A stretch of 64,000 nt of DNA, from assembly GCF_000145235.1 (NCBI RefSeq), contig NC_014391.1, forward strand, positions 6,591,501-6,655,500, given 5' to 3'. The translations under genes were made by a program, and so were the position numbers. Positions 7,090 through 15,873 of the stretch are shown piece by piece. Source of the DNA: Micromonospora aurantiaca ATCC 27029. GTDB taxonomy: Bacteria > Actinomycetota > Actinomycetes > Mycobacteriales > Micromonosporaceae. The notes under the pieces are model-generated. The model was given only the letters and a program-made list of their open reading frames with translations. It was not told the DNA's origin and did no database searches. The first letter of the stretch is position 1. Every line of letters starts with the position of its first letter.

Positions 7090-10000
7090 TCAGCCGCCGG
7101 AGAGGCGGACCCGCAACGCGTCCGCGACGATCCGCTCACTGCGCTGCTCGGTGGCGTACGCGAGGCGTACCGCCTCCTCCGCGTTCGTCAGCGCCTCGGC
7201 CCGGCGACCGCAGGCGTCGAGCGCCTCGGCCAGCACCAGCAGCGCCACCACCTGGCTGCGCACGTCCTCGGCCGGGGCGGTGATCGACCGCTGCGCCCAG
7301 TCGAGCGCCTGCTCGCGCTGGCCGTGGGCGAGCAGCGCGGCGGCGTACCGGGCCATCGTCTGCCGCCGTGAGAACAGCAGCGAGGGCGCGTTCGCCGCGC
7401 CGGTCGCGACCGGGGCGAGCAGCCCCACAGCGGTGCCCGGGTCACCCGCCGCGAGCCGGGCCATGGCGAGCAGCACCCGCGGCGCGACCTGGGCCGGTGC
7501 CTGCGGGTTGTGCGGCTCCACCCGGGTCAGCACCGACCGCGCCTCCCGCTCGGCTGTCTCGTGGTCGCCCATGTCCAGCGCCACGAAGCCGCGCAGCGTG
7601 CCGGCCATGCCGGTGAGCAACGGGTGGGTGGTCCGGTCGGCGTACTCGAGCGCCTCGGTGAACAGGTCGGCCGCGTGTTCCGGCTCGCCCAGCCCGCGCG
7701 CCACCACCCCGCGCACCACCAGCGCGAAGCCCTGCCCCCAGTCGTCGCCCACCTCGGCGAAGTCCCGGTACGCGCGCCGCGCCGCCCGGTCCGCCTCGGC
7801 CAGGTCGCCCAGCTCGGCGGTGGCGTACGCCTCGACCGCGCGCAGCGTCCCCACCGCCCACGCCTCGCCGACCCGCTCCCCGAACGGCAGGAACACCCGC
7901 GCCATCCGGCACGCCTCCCGCAGCCGGCCGGCGAGCAGCCGGGCGAACGCGGTGGTGCCGCGCAGCCAGGCCCGCCCGTACGGGTCCTTCAGCTCGGCGA
8001 AGAGCCGGGCGGCCCGGCCGAGCACCGCGTCGGTGCCGGCGAAGTCGCCCCGGGTGGTGGTCACCCAGGCCAGGTTCTGCAACGACCAGGCCTGCCCGCG
8101 GGGATCCCGCGCGGCGAGACTGACCTGGTAGGACGCGGCCAGCCGGCTGCTCGCCTGCCCGAGCCGGCCGGCGATGAAGTCGGCCATGCCGAGCCGCCGC
8201 ATCGCCGAGGCCCGCAGCGTGGGCAGACCGGCGTCGGTGGCCACCTGCAACGCCTCCTGCCAGTTGCACTCGGCCCGCTCGGCGTCACCGAGTGTCTGCT
8301 GGGCCTGCCCGGCGAGCAGCAGCGCGGCGGTCCGGGTGGCCGGGTCGCCGGTGTTCGCGGCGATCTTCTCGGCGAACGCGAGCGCGTCGGCCGGGCGGCC
8401 GATCTGGAGCAGCGCACGGGCGTGCACCACCCGGTCCGCCGGTGGCACCCCGTCGCGGGCCAACTCGGCCGCGCGCTCGGCGTACTCGACGGCGAGCGCC
8501 GGCTCCCCCGACCGCAGCGACCGGCGGGCGGCCCGGCCCAGCGCGGCCACCCCCAGCGGGGTGACCGCCCGGGCCGGCGCGTCCGGGCGCAGCTTGACCG
8601 CGTCGGCGAGCGCTGTGGCCCGCTCCACGTGCTCGGCGACGAAGTCGTCCCGGGCGGCCTCGGTGAACGCGCCCCCCGGGGCGCCGCCGGTCTCGTCGAC
8701 GCTCTCCGGCGCGGCCCAGCGGGCCAGCGCCGCGTGCCGCTCGGCCAGCTCGGCCTTGCTCACCCCGGCGTACGCGGCCTCCCGCATCAGCGGGGTGGCG
8801 AAGGCGAACCCGCTGCGGGTGCGGTGCAGCATGCGCCGTTGCAGCAGCTCCTCCACGGCCCGGTCCAGCTCGACGGCGGCCACCGCGGCGGGCCGCCCGT
8901 CCCGTCCGACCCGCTGCTCCCGCAACGCCTCCAGCGCTCCCGCCGGCACGGTGTCGCCCACCACCGCGGCGTCGCGCAGCGCCGAGCGGGCGTTGGGCGG
9001 CAGCGCGTCGATACGCGCCGCGAGCACCGCGGCCAGGTCGCGGGAGAGCAGGCGGCTGCCGAGCGAGCCGGGGGCGAGTCGCCAGCCGACGTCGGCGCCC
9101 CGCCCCGGGCCGGCGGTGAGCGCACCGCGCTCCATCAGCAGCGTGACCAGCTCGGCCAGATAGAACGGGTTGCCCTGCGCGGTGGCGAGCAGCCGGTCCG
9201 CGTCGGTCTGGGGCATGCGGCCACCGGACAGGTAGCTGGTGAGCAACCGGGAGGCGTCCGCGCCGCGCAGCGGCGGCAGCGCGTGCACCTCGGCGTCCGC
9301 GACGCGGGTCAGCGCGCCGGCGGTGCGTACCAGCTCGGGACGGCCGAGCAGCAGCACCAGCACCGGCCCGCTGAGCCGGTTGAGGGTCAGCGCCAGCGCC
9401 TTGAGCGTCTCGGCGGTGGCGTCGTGCAGGTCGTCCACCACGATCACCAGCGGCGCCTCACCGGCGAGCGCGCTGAGCAGGTCCGCCACGGCGGTCGGCA
9501 CCGCCTCGTCGTCCGGCGGCGGCCCGGCCGCGTTCCACTCGCCGTTCTCGGTGGCGGGCGGGAGTTCGGCGTACCCGAGCAGGGCCAGGAGCTGGTCCAC
9601 GGCGATCGGCGGCGGGTCGCCGGGGAGCCGGGACAGGCGCTGGCCGAGGCGGCGCAGCCGCTCCTCGACGGCCGGCCGGGTGACGGCGGTGGCCGCGTCG
9701 CCCGGCAGGCCGACGGCGGCCCGGACCAGGTCGGCCAGCGGCGCCAGCCGGCGGCGCTCGCCGAACGCCGCGCAGCGTACCGAGAGCACGCGGGCGCCGG
9801 TGTGCGCCGCGTACCGCCCGGCGCCGACGTCGTAGCCGGCAGCGAGGCGTTCCACCTCGGCCGCGAACCGGGACTTGCCGATCCCCGCCTCGGCGGTCAT
9901 CAGCAGCACCCGGGGCTCACCCCTGTCGATCACCTCGGCGAGCCGGCCGGCGATCCGGCCGATCTCGGTCTCCCGGCCCACGAACGGCGCCTCGTCACCG

Positions 10001-10671
10001 AGGCCGGACCGGGTGCCGGGCGCGTCGAGCAGGCCCAGCAGCTCGTACGCCTCGACCGGTTCCCGCTTGCCCTTGAGCCGCAGCGGGCGCAGCGCCCGCC
10101 AGGAGGCGACGTGCCGGGTGGCCGCGGAGGTGCGCGCACCGGCGTAGACCGCGCCGACCGCGGCGGCGTCGGCCAGCCGGGCGGCGGTGTTCACAGTGTC
10201 GCCGATGACCGTGTACTCGATCGCCGCCTGGATGCCGGCGATGACGTCTCCGGTGTTGAGGCCGACGCGCAGGCCCAGCGGCGCGCCGCCGCCGCGCTCG
10301 TCGTCGAGCACCCGCCGCACCGCACGCTGCATGGACAGCGCCGCGCGGACCGCCCGCTCGGCGTCGTCCTCGTGCGCGACCGGGGCGCCGAAGACCGCCA
10401 TGATCCCGTCGCCGGTGAGCTTGTCGACGTGCCCGCCGAAGGTCTTGACCGCGCCCGCGAGGGCCGCCAGCACCCGGTCGGTGACCGCACCGACCCGTTC
10501 CGGGTCCAGGTCCTCCGACCAGGAGGTGAAGTCGGAGAGGTCACCGAAGAGCACGGTCACCACGCGGCGCTCGGCCGCGGGCAGCGTGGCGGCAGCCGGC
10601 AGCGCCGCCCCGCAGTTGTGGCAGAACCGCGCCCCGGGCACGGCTACGGTTCCGCACACCGGGCAGGTCAC
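7090..10671 (-). CDS. Class III nucleotidyl cyclase fused to AAA/NTPase and TPR domains
   Basis: 1193 residues. The N-terminus is a zinc ribbon (Cys 3, 6, 17, 20). A class III cyclase domain follows (about 35-200): metal-binding Asp44 in FGDLSDF and Asp88 in KLTGDG, and VIGDTVNTAARL (155-166) carrying the usual Asn and Arg. Next is a STAND-type ATPase with P-loop AEAGIGKS (260-267) and Walker B VIVVDDLHD, then about 500 residues of TPR-like helical repeats. There is no C-terminal HTH. Such proteins are thought to make cAMP under control of the ATPase/TPR part. The GTG start at 10671 overlaps the MBL gene stop (GTGA), and the zinc ribbon begins immediately, which supports this start over the upstream ones. 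Confidence 0.88.
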   Translation of the reverse strand: MTCPVCGTVAVPGARFCHNCGAALPAAATLPAAERRVVTVLFGDLSDFTSWSEDLDPERVGAVTDRVLAALAGAVKTFGGHVDKLTGDGIMAVFGAPVAHEDDAERAVRAALSMQRAVRRVLDDERGGGAPLGLRVGLNTGDVIAGIQAAIEYTVIGDTVNTAARLADAAAVGAVYAGARTSAATRHVASWRALRPLRLKGKREPVEAYELLGLLDAPGTRSGLGDEAPFVGRETEIGRIAGRLAEVIDRGEPRVLLMTAEAGIGKSRFAAEVERLAAGYDVGAGRYAAHTGARVLSVRCAAFGERRRLAPLADLVRAAVGLPGDAATAVTRPAVEERLRRLGQRLSRLPGDPPPIAVDQLLALLGYAELPPATENGEWNAAGPPPDDEAVPTAVADLLSALAGEAPLVIVVDDLHDATAETLKALALTLNRLSGPVLVLLLGRPELVRTAGALTRVADAEVHALPPLRGADASRLLTSYLSGGRMPQTDADRLLATAQGNPFYLAELVTLLMERGALTAGPGRGADVGWRLAPGSLGSRLLSRDLAAVLAARIDALPPNARSALRDAAVVGDTVPAGALEALREQRVGRDGRPAAVAAVELDRAVEELLQRRMLHRTRSGFAFATPLMREAAYAGVSKAELAERHAALARWAAPESVDETGGAPGGAFTEAARDDFVAEHVERATALADAVKLRPDAPARAVTPLGVAALGRAARRSLRSGEPALAVEYAERAAELARDGVPPADRVVHARALLQIGRPADALAFAEKIAANTGDPATRTAALLLAGQAQQTLGDAERAECNWQEALQVATDAGLPTLRASAMRRLGMADFIAGRLGQASSRLAASYQVSLAARDPRGQAWSLQNLAWVTTTRGDFAGTDAVLGRAARLFAELKDPYGRAWLRGTTAFARLLAGRLREACRMARVFLPFGERVGEAWAVGTLRAVEAYATAELGDLAEADRAARRAYRDFAEVGDDWGQGFALVVRGVVARGLGEPEHAADLFTEALEYADRTTHPLLTGMAGTLRGFVALDMGDHETAEREARSVLTRVEPHNPQAPAQVAPRVLLAMARLAAGDPGTAVGLLAPVATGAANAPSLLFSRRQTMARYAAALLAHGQREQALDWAQRSITAPAEDVRSQVVALLVLAEALDACGRRAEALTNAEEAVRLAYATEQRSERIVADALRVRLSGG

Positions 10672-11462
10672 GGCTGCTCCACTCCGAGGTGTTCGAGCTG
10701 GGCCCGGACCGACCACTCGGCGGCCCACCACAGCGACCTGTCGACGTCGGCGTAGACCACTGCGACCACCTCGGCCGCGGTGGTGGCGCCCGCGGCGACG
10801 GCGGCGCGCACCTGGTCCAGCCGGGCCCGCCGGTGGGCCAGGTAGAAGTCGGCCGCCACACCGCAGTCGGCCAGCGCCGGGCCGTGGCCCGGCAACGCCG
10901 GGATCTCCCGGTACGTGGAGAGCAGCTCCAGGCTCGACAGGTAGTCGCCGAGGTGCCCGTCCGGGTGGGCGACCACTGTGGTGCCCCGGCCGAGGATGGT
11001 GTCGCCGGTCAGCACGACGCGCTCGCCGCCGTGCGCGGCGACGAGGCAGACCGAGTCGGCGGTGTGCCCGGGGGTGGGCAGCAGTCGCAGGTCCAGCCCC
11101 ACGTCGAGCGCGGTGTCGGCGCTGAGCGGCTCACCTCCGGCGGTGTGCGCCGGGTCGGCGGCGAGCACCGGTACGCCGTCGAGCAGCTCACGCAACCGGG
11201 GCGCGCCCTCGGTGTGGTCGGCGTGCCCGTGCGTGATCAGCACGCACCCGATGCGCCCCTGCGCCGCGATCGCGGCCAGGTGCCCCTCGTCGGCGGGCCC
11301 CGGGTCGACCACGACGGCGGGCGCGTCCGGCCCGGCCCGCAGCACCCAGGTGTTGGTCCCGTCGAGCGTCATCGGCCCCGGGTTCGGCGCACGCAGCAAC
11401 GTCACCCACGCCGGTAGCTCCTCCGCAAGCGCCCCCGCGGCCCCGGCCATACGCCCACCCAT
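10668..11462 (-). CDS. MBL-fold metallo-hydrolase
   Basis: 264 residues with the metallo-beta-lactamase signature THGHADHTEG (metal ligands HxHxDH), GDTILG carrying a further ligand Asp, and a late HG pair (GHGPAL). Mycobacterium Rv3677c, a hydrolase of this fold, occupies the same place next to RidA and DUF4177 genes. Substrate unknown; the beta-lactamase fold here is probably a thioesterase or glyoxalase-like hydrolase. ATG 11462 lies 7 nt after a TACGAT hexamer, so the transcript may be leaderless. It is translationally coupled to the cyclase downstream. Confidence 0.88.
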   Translation of the reverse strand: MGGRMAGAAGALAEELPAWVTLLRAPNPGPMTLDGTNTWVLRAGPDAPAVVVDPGPADEGHLAAIAAQGRIGCVLITHGHADHTEGAPRLRELLDGVPVLAADPAHTAGGEPLSADTALDVGLDLRLLPTPGHTADSVCLVAAHGGERVVLTGDTILGRGTTVVAHPDGHLGDYLSSLELLSTYREIPALPGHGPALADCGVAADFYLAHRRARLDQVRAAVAAGATTAAEVVAVVYADVDRSLWWAAEWSVRAQLEHLGVEQP

Positions 11463-11493
11463 GGCTGCGATCGTACGACTCCGCCCGCCGCTC

Positions 11494-11571
11494 CCCGCGA
11501 TCTTGCAGTTCCGGCCCGAGCTTTGTCCCCGTGTGGGGCTTCTGCCGGGGCCGCAACCGCAAGATCGCGGG
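11494..11571. repeat. GATCTTGCA palindrome, copy A
   Basis: Inverted repeat with perfect 12-bp tips (11494-11505 and 11560-11571, core CGCGATCTTG), extended imperfectly inward. It lies downstream of the RidA-like gene and just upstream of the MBL gene. It is related to the element at 29918-29984 and more distantly to 20494-20555. Probably a dispersed palindromic repeat that can act as a terminator. Confidence 0.75.
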
Positions 11572-11597
11572 CTCTCACGGCGGGCGAGAGGGCACGG

Positions 11598-12059
11598 TCA
11601 CGCGACCTCGACGATGACCTCTACCTCTACCGGGGCGTCGAGGGGGAGTTCGGCCACGCCTACCGCGCTGCGGGCGTGGCGGCCGGCCTCGCCGAACACG
11701 GCGCCGAACAGGTCGGAGGCGCCGTTGATCACGCCGGGCTGGCCGGTGAAGCCGGGTGCGCTGGCCACGAAGCCGGTCAGCTTCACCACCTTGACCACGT
11801 TCTCCAGCCCGACCAGCGCGTCGATCGCGGCGAGCGCGTTGAGCGCGCACCGCTGCGCCAGGTCCTTCGCCTGCTCGGCCGAGACGCCGTTGCCGACCTT
11901 CCCGGTGGCGAGCAGCTTGCCCTCGGCCATCGGCAGCTGGCCGGACACGTAGACGTGCTGCCCGGACTGGACGGCCGGTACGTAGCTGGCCACCGGCGGC
12001 ACCACCTCGGGCAGTTCGAGGCCGAGCTCGGCGAGCTTCGCCTGGGGTCCGTTGCTCAT
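11598..12059 (-). CDS. RidA/YjgF/Rv3678c-like protein
   Basis: 153 residues of the Rid superfamily, members of which include enamine/imine deaminases. Recognisable stretches are VPAVQSGQHVYVSGQLPM near residue 28-45 and ELPLDAPVEVEVIVEV at the C-terminus. The canonical RidA arginine region reads GFVASAPGFTGQPGVI, which is divergent, so it belongs with the YjgH/Rid-like subgroups rather than classical RidA and its activity should not be assumed. It is followed 26 bp downstream by the GATCTTGCA palindrome and preceded by the DUF4177-like gene (5 bp apart), the same order as Rv3678A-Rv3678c. Confidence 0.85.
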   Translation of the reverse strand: MSNGPQAKLAELGLELPEVVPPVASYVPAVQSGQHVYVSGQLPMAEGKLLATGKVGNGVSAEQAKDLAQRCALNALAAIDALVGLENVVKVVKLTGFVASAPGFTGQPGVINGASDLFGAVFGEAGRHARSAVGVAELPLDAPVEVEVIVEVA

Positions 12060-12064
12060 CGAGG

Positions 12065-12220
12065 TCAGCCCTTCGGACGCTTCAGGTACGCGACGAGCTG
12101 CTCCGGGTTCGGGCCGGGGACCACGGAGACCAGTTCCCAGCCGTCCTCGCCCCAGTTGTCGAGGATCTGCTTGGTCGCGTGGACCAGCAGCGGCACCGTG
12201 GCGTATTCCCACTTCTGCAT
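12065..12220 (-). CDS. Small DUF4177-like protein
   Basis: 51 residues starting MQKWEYATVPLL and containing NWGEDGWELVSVVPGP, typical of the DUF4177 family (small proteins of unknown function). ATG 12220 is preceded by a GGGAG at about 10 nt. It lies 5 bp before the RidA-like gene, so the two are probably cotranscribed; the same pair occurs in mycobacteria (Rv3678A-Rv3678c). Confidence 0.8.
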   Translation of the reverse strand: MQKWEYATVPLLVHATKQILDNWGEDGWELVSVVPGPNPEQLVAYLKRPKG

Positions 12221-12282
12221 CGGAGGAGGGCTCCCTTGCCTGACTTGGACTTCGGTCAGGCACAGCCTACGGTCCGCCGCGG

Positions 12283-12723
12283 TCACCAGGACGCGGGACG
12301 CGGCTCCGGCGCCGCCGGCGGCTCGCCGCACGGGCCCTCGTGCTCGAAGCGCTGCGGGCACCGGCTGCGGTCGGGCAGCAGCAGGTCGCAGAAGACCCGG
12401 TGCCTGTTGTTCTGGTCGTCAGCGGTGGAGACGGTGGTCTCGCCCGCGTCCAGCTCCATCAGGAAGCCCAGCGAGGTGGCCACGGTGCCGGCGAGCGCGG
12501 TGGCCGCCGCCAGGTCGGGCACCCGGACCTGGAGGTGGATGACGTAGCCGGGCTCGTCCTCGTCCCGCCCCCTCCCGCCGGAACGGGGAAGCGTCCGGAC
12601 CACGTCGGCCGGAGGGCCGTAGGAGCGCTCGTTGAACGGCGCGCCCGGTCCCTCGGCCTCACCCGGCCGTCCGGCCCGGTCACCGGGGAACTGGCCCCGA
12701 GGACTGTTCTCCGCGTCGCGCAT
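12283..12723 (-). CDS. Conserved hypothetical protein
   Basis: 146 residues from ATG 12723, chosen for a GGAGGCGAAGG ribosome site; the frame is open much further upstream but without support. A hydrophilic N-terminal third (Gly, Pro, Arg, Glu-rich) is followed by an alpha/beta part with YVIHLQVRVPDLAAATALAG and VFCDLLLPDRSRCPQ. Three cysteines lie in the last 40 residues (FCDLL, RCPQ, GPCGE), possibly a metal site. No family recognised and no membrane segment seen. Confidence 0.65.
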   Translation of the reverse strand: MRDAENSPRGQFPGDRAGRPGEAEGPGAPFNERSYGPPADVVRTLPRSGGRGRDEDEPGYVIHLQVRVPDLAAATALAGTVATSLGFLMELDAGETTVSTADDQNNRHRVFCDLLLPDRSRCPQRFEHEGPCGEPPAAPEPRPASW

Positions 12724-13058
12724 CCTTCGCCTCCGGGCGTCGTACCTGTTCACCAACACCGCAATCCGGCTCGGAGCCGTCCCCGGCCCGGCTCTCCGCG
12801 TCGGGGACGAACGTAGATCCTGCGACAAGTCCCGGCAACGGGACGCGCACGCCTCGTCACGTCCAGTCACATTTGCGACACAAGGCTGGTCGGGAACGCG
12901 GTAGCCGTCTCCGTCCGGCGGGGCGCGTACGCGGGGCTGGCAAGCGCCCCGCCGACCGATACCCTTCCGGACTGGACGCGCGCCGACGCGCGCCCGCACA
13001 CCTCGACCCGTGCCCGTCGCCTGGGGCGGCGACGGGAGCCGCAACCCGGGGGAGACAG
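12724..13058. other. 335-bp intergenic region between divergent genes
   Basis: No gene seen. A -10-like TACCCT at 12960-12965 points to the plus-strand gene at 13059 (5' UTR of about 85 nt). Nothing else stands out. Confidence 0.5.
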
Positions 13059-13637
13059 ATGACCCAACCGCCCGTCGGTGGCGACACCGGCACGCCCGGC
13101 GACCCGAATCCGCAACCGCCGCCCACCGGCGGCGCGCCGCCGGGATCCGCACCCCCGGCCGGCCCGCCGGCGTACCCGTCCGAACCCCAGCCGCGCAAGC
13201 GACCGGCGGTGCTGATCGTCTCGCTGGTGCTGGCCGCCGCGGTCCTGCTCTGCGGCGGTGGGGGCACTGCCGCGTTCCTCGCGCTGCGCAACAGCGAGGA
13301 CGGCCAGGGCGCGAAGGAGCCGCAGGTCGCGGTGGACGGCTTCCTCAAGGCCGTCTACCAGGAGCGCGACGCCGAGAAGGCTGCGGCGTTCGTCTGCTCC
13401 GCGGCCCGCGACGACGAGAAGATCACCACCAAGGTCGCCGAGGTCCAGAAGTACGTCGCGCAGTACCAGAACCCCCGGTTCCGCTGGCCCACCCCGACCG
13501 TCGACAACCAGACCGGGGACCGGGCCACCGTCTCCGCCCGGGTGACCATGACCACCGCCGACGAGAAGGTCGCCGAGCAGGCGCTGCGTTTCACAGTGGT
13601 GCGGAAGACGGGTTGGTGGGTCTGCGAGGTCGGCTGA
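13059..13637 (+). CDS. Membrane-anchored protein with proline-rich N-terminus (DUF4878-like)
   Basis: 192 residues from ATG 13059 (GGGGGAGA upstream). Residues 1-45 are rich in Pro, Gly and Ala. One membrane segment follows (about 49-72, LIVSLVLAAAVLLCGGGG). The outer domain of about 115 residues has a single alpha/beta unit starting QVAVDGFLKAVYQERD and ending TGWWVCEV. This architecture matches actinobacterial Rv0361-like proteins with an NTF2/DUF4878-like outer domain. Two cysteines (VCSAA and VCEVG) could pair. The gene ends 37 bp before the -10 of the next gene. Function unknown. Confidence 0.75.
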   Translation: MTQPPVGGDTGTPGDPNPQPPPTGGAPPGSAPPAGPPAYPSEPQPRKRPAVLIVSLVLAAAVLLCGGGGTAAFLALRNSEDGQGAKEPQVAVDGFLKAVYQERDAEKAAAFVCSAARDDEKITTKVAEVQKYVAQYQNPRFRWPTPTVDNQTGDRATVSARVTMTTADEKVAEQALRFTVVRKTGWWVCEVG

Positions 13638-13674
13638 TCCCACCGGCCGGACAGAGCTGGTCCCAACGGCTGGT

Positions 13675-13680
13675 TAGGCT
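13675..13680 (+). promoter_or_regulatory. -10 box TAGGCT for leaderless gene at 13687
   Basis: TAGGCT followed by exactly 6 nt and the GTG start codon. Confidence 0.6.
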
Positions 13681-13686
13681 CGACGG

Positions 13687-14661
13687 GTGGCAGCGAGTGA
13701 GCAGCCGGCCGAGCCCGCCGGCAGATGGCCGGCCCGCCTGCACGTGGTGACCGGCAAGGGCGGCACAGGAAAGACGAGCGTGGCCGCCGCGCTGGCCCTC
13801 GGCCTGGCCGCCGGGGGCCGGCGCACCCTGCTGGTCGAGGTGGAGGGCCGGCAGGGCATCGCCCAGCTCTTCGGCACCGACCCGCTGCCGTACGAGGAAC
13901 GGCACCTCGCCGACGCGCCCGGCGGCGGTGAGGTGCGGGCGCTGGCGGTGGACGCCGAGGAGGCGCTCCTCGAATACCTGGACATGTTCTACAAGCTCGG
14001 CGCCGCCGGCCGGGCGCTGCGCAAGCTCGGCGCGATCGACTTCGCCACCACGATCGCGCCGGGCCTGCGCGACGTGCTGCTCACCGGCAAGGTCAAGGAG
14101 GCGACCACCCGGACCAGCGGGTCGCGCCGGACGTACGACGCGGTGGTGCTGGACGCGCCCCCGACCGGGCGGATCGGCCGCTTCCTGAACGTGACGGCGG
14201 AGACCGCCCGGCTCGCGAAGGTCGGCCCGATCAAGACCCAGAGCGAGGGCGTCTCCGCGCTGCTCCGGTCGCCGATGACCGCTGTGCACGTGGTCACGCT
14301 GCTGGAGGAGATGCCGGTCCAGGAGACGCTCGACGCGGTGGCGGAGCTGACCCAGCTCGGTTTCCCGGTCGGCCGCGTGATCGTCAACGGCGTCCGCCCG
14401 CCGGTGCCGGCCGGGCGGGCGGTGACAGCGGCCGAGCTGAAGCGCGGGCTGGCCGCCGCCGGCCTGCCGACCGACGGCCCGACCGTGGCCGGGCTCGTCG
14501 AAGAGGCCCGTGACCAGCAGGTACGCCGAGAGCTGGAGGACTCCCTCCGGGGTGACCTGGTGGACCTCGGCCTGCCCCTGGTCGAGTTGCCGCTGCTGCC
14601 CGAGGGGGTCGACCGGGCCGGGCTGGAGACGCTCGCCGAGGCCCTCGTCCGGGCGGATTGA
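13687..14661 (+). CDS. Get3/ArsA-like ATPase, first of pair (Rv3679-like)
   Basis: 324 residues. Intact deviant Walker A GKGGTGKTS (23-31, with the signature Lys24), switch region VVLDAPPTGR and a C-terminal alpha/beta part. These are SIMIBI-class ATPases related to Get3 and ArsA. The homologous pair in Mycobacterium (Rv3679-Rv3680) lies in the same position beside whiB4 and is reported to form a Get3-like complex; arsenite transport is not expected since the Cys sites of ArsA are absent. The GTG start sits 6 nt after TAGGCT, so the mRNA is probably leaderless. Confidence 0.88.
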   Translation: MAASEQPAEPAGRWPARLHVVTGKGGTGKTSVAAALALGLAAGGRRTLLVEVEGRQGIAQLFGTDPLPYEERHLADAPGGGEVRALAVDAEEALLEYLDMFYKLGAAGRALRKLGAIDFATTIAPGLRDVLLTGKVKEATTRTSGSRRTYDAVVLDAPPTGRIGRFLNVTAETARLAKVGPIKTQSEGVSALLRSPMTAVHVVTLLEEMPVQETLDAVAELTQLGFPVGRVIVNGVRPPVPAGRAVTAAELKRGLAAAGLPTDGPTVAGLVEEARDQQVRRELEDSLRGDLVDLGLPLVELPLLPEGVDRAGLETLAEALVRAD

Positions 14662-14706
14662 CTCACACCTGCGGCCGGCACGGAGCAGAGTGCCCCTCGG
14701 GACCGA

Positions 14707-14712
14707 TACGCT
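14707..14712 (+). promoter_or_regulatory. -10 box TACGCT for leaderless gene at 14719
   Basis: TACGCT, 6 nt, then GTG 14719. It implies that the second ATPase has its own promoter besides read-through from the first. Confidence 0.5.
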
Positions 14713-14718
14713 CGATTG

Positions 14719-15864
14719 GTGCCTTCCGAAGACGCGGCGCCTCCGCTTGACGTCGACCAGATCCTCGCCGACGACGGCGTACGGATCGTGGTCTGCTGCG
14801 GCGCGGGCGGCGTGGGCAAGACGACCACGGCGGCGGCGCTGGCGTTGCGGGCGGCCGAGCGGCACGGCCGGCGGACGGTGGTGCTCACCATCGACCCGGC
14901 CCGCCGGCTGGCCCAGTCGCTCGGCCTGACCGAGCTGGACAACACACCCCGGCAGGTCAAGGGCATCGACGTCGAGGCCAGCGGCGGCGAACTGCACGCC
15001 ATGATGCTCGACATGAAGCGCACGTTCGACGACGTGGTGCTTCAGCACACCGACCCGGCGAAGGCCGCGGAGATCTTCGCCAACCCCTTCTACCAGGCCA
15101 TGAGTTCCACCTTCGCCGGCACGCAGGAATACATGGCGATGGAGAAGCTGGGCCAGTTGCACGCCCGGGGCGAGTGGGACCTGATCGTGGTGGACACGCC
15201 GCCGTCGCGCTCCGCGCTCGACTTCCTGGACGCGCCGGCCCGGCTGTCCCGGTTCCTCGACGGCCGGATGCTGCGCCTGCTGCTGGCCCCCGCGCGCAGC
15301 GGCGGGCGGAGCATGTTCAGCCTGGTCACGGCGAGCTTCGGGATGTTCTCCAAGGTGGTGCAGAAGGTGATCGGCGCCCAACTGCTCACCGACCTGTCCG
15401 GCTTCGTGGCCGCCCTCGACTCGATGTTCGGCGGGTTCCGGCAGCGCGCCGAGCAGACGTACCGGATCCTCCAGGCCCGGGAGACGGCGTTCCTGCTGGT
15501 CGCGGCGCCGGAGCCGGACGCGGTCCGGGAGGCCGCCTACTTCGCCGGCCGCCTGCGCTCCGAGCGGATGCCGCTGGCCGGGCTGGTGCTCAACCGGGTG
15601 CACCGGCCGGCGTCGGACCTGTCCGCCGCGGAGAGCCTGGCCGCCGCGGAGCGGCTGGCCGGCGTGGGTGGGCACGAGGGCACCGTCGAGGTGTTGCGCG
15701 CGCACGCCGCGCTGGCCCAGCAGGCGGTACGCGAGGAGCAGGTGGCGGCCCGGTTCACCGAGGCGTTCCCGGCGGTGCCGGCGGTGTCGGTGACGGCGCA
15801 GCCCGCCGACGTGCACGACGTCGACGGGCTGCGGACGATCGGCGAGGCGATCAGCCGGAGCTGA
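14719..15864 (+). CDS. Get3/ArsA-like ATPase, second of pair (Rv3680-like)
   Basis: 381 residues from GTG 14719 (a TTG three bases earlier is less likely). The P-loop reads CGAGGVGKTT (about 28-37): the signature lysine at the start of the deviant Walker A is replaced by Ala, unlike its partner. DTPPSRSALDFL is the switch II region and a central hydrophobic stretch FSLVTASFGMFSKVVQKVIG could form the client or membrane-interacting part. Presumed to heterodimerise with the upstream protein. The gene converges on the WhiB gene 9 bp away. Confidence 0.88.
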   Translation: MPSEDAAPPLDVDQILADDGVRIVVCCGAGGVGKTTTAAALALRAAERHGRRTVVLTIDPARRLAQSLGLTELDNTPRQVKGIDVEASGGELHAMMLDMKRTFDDVVLQHTDPAKAAEIFANPFYQAMSSTFAGTQEYMAMEKLGQLHARGEWDLIVVDTPPSRSALDFLDAPARLSRFLDGRMLRLLLAPARSGGRSMFSLVTASFGMFSKVVQKVIGAQLLTDLSGFVAALDSMFGGFRQRAEQTYRILQARETAFLLVAAPEPDAVREAAYFAGRLRSERMPLAGLVLNRVHRPASDLSAAESLAAAERLAGVGGHEGTVEVLRAHAALAQQAVREEQVAARFTEAFPAVPAVSVTAQPADVHDVDGLRTIGEAISRS

Positions 15865-15873
15865 CCGGTCCGG

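Noticed and set aside
7510..10755. A 1081-codon open frame on the plus strand opposite the cyclase gene
   Set aside because: It is an antisense shadow caused by extreme third-position GC. Its product is low-complexity Arg/Gly/Gln and has no domain, while the minus-strand frame carries complete cyclase and ATPase motifs.
13591..15816. A 741-codon minus-strand frame opposite the Get3-like ATPases
   Set aside because: Antisense shadow. The plus-strand frames have P-loops and proper starts.
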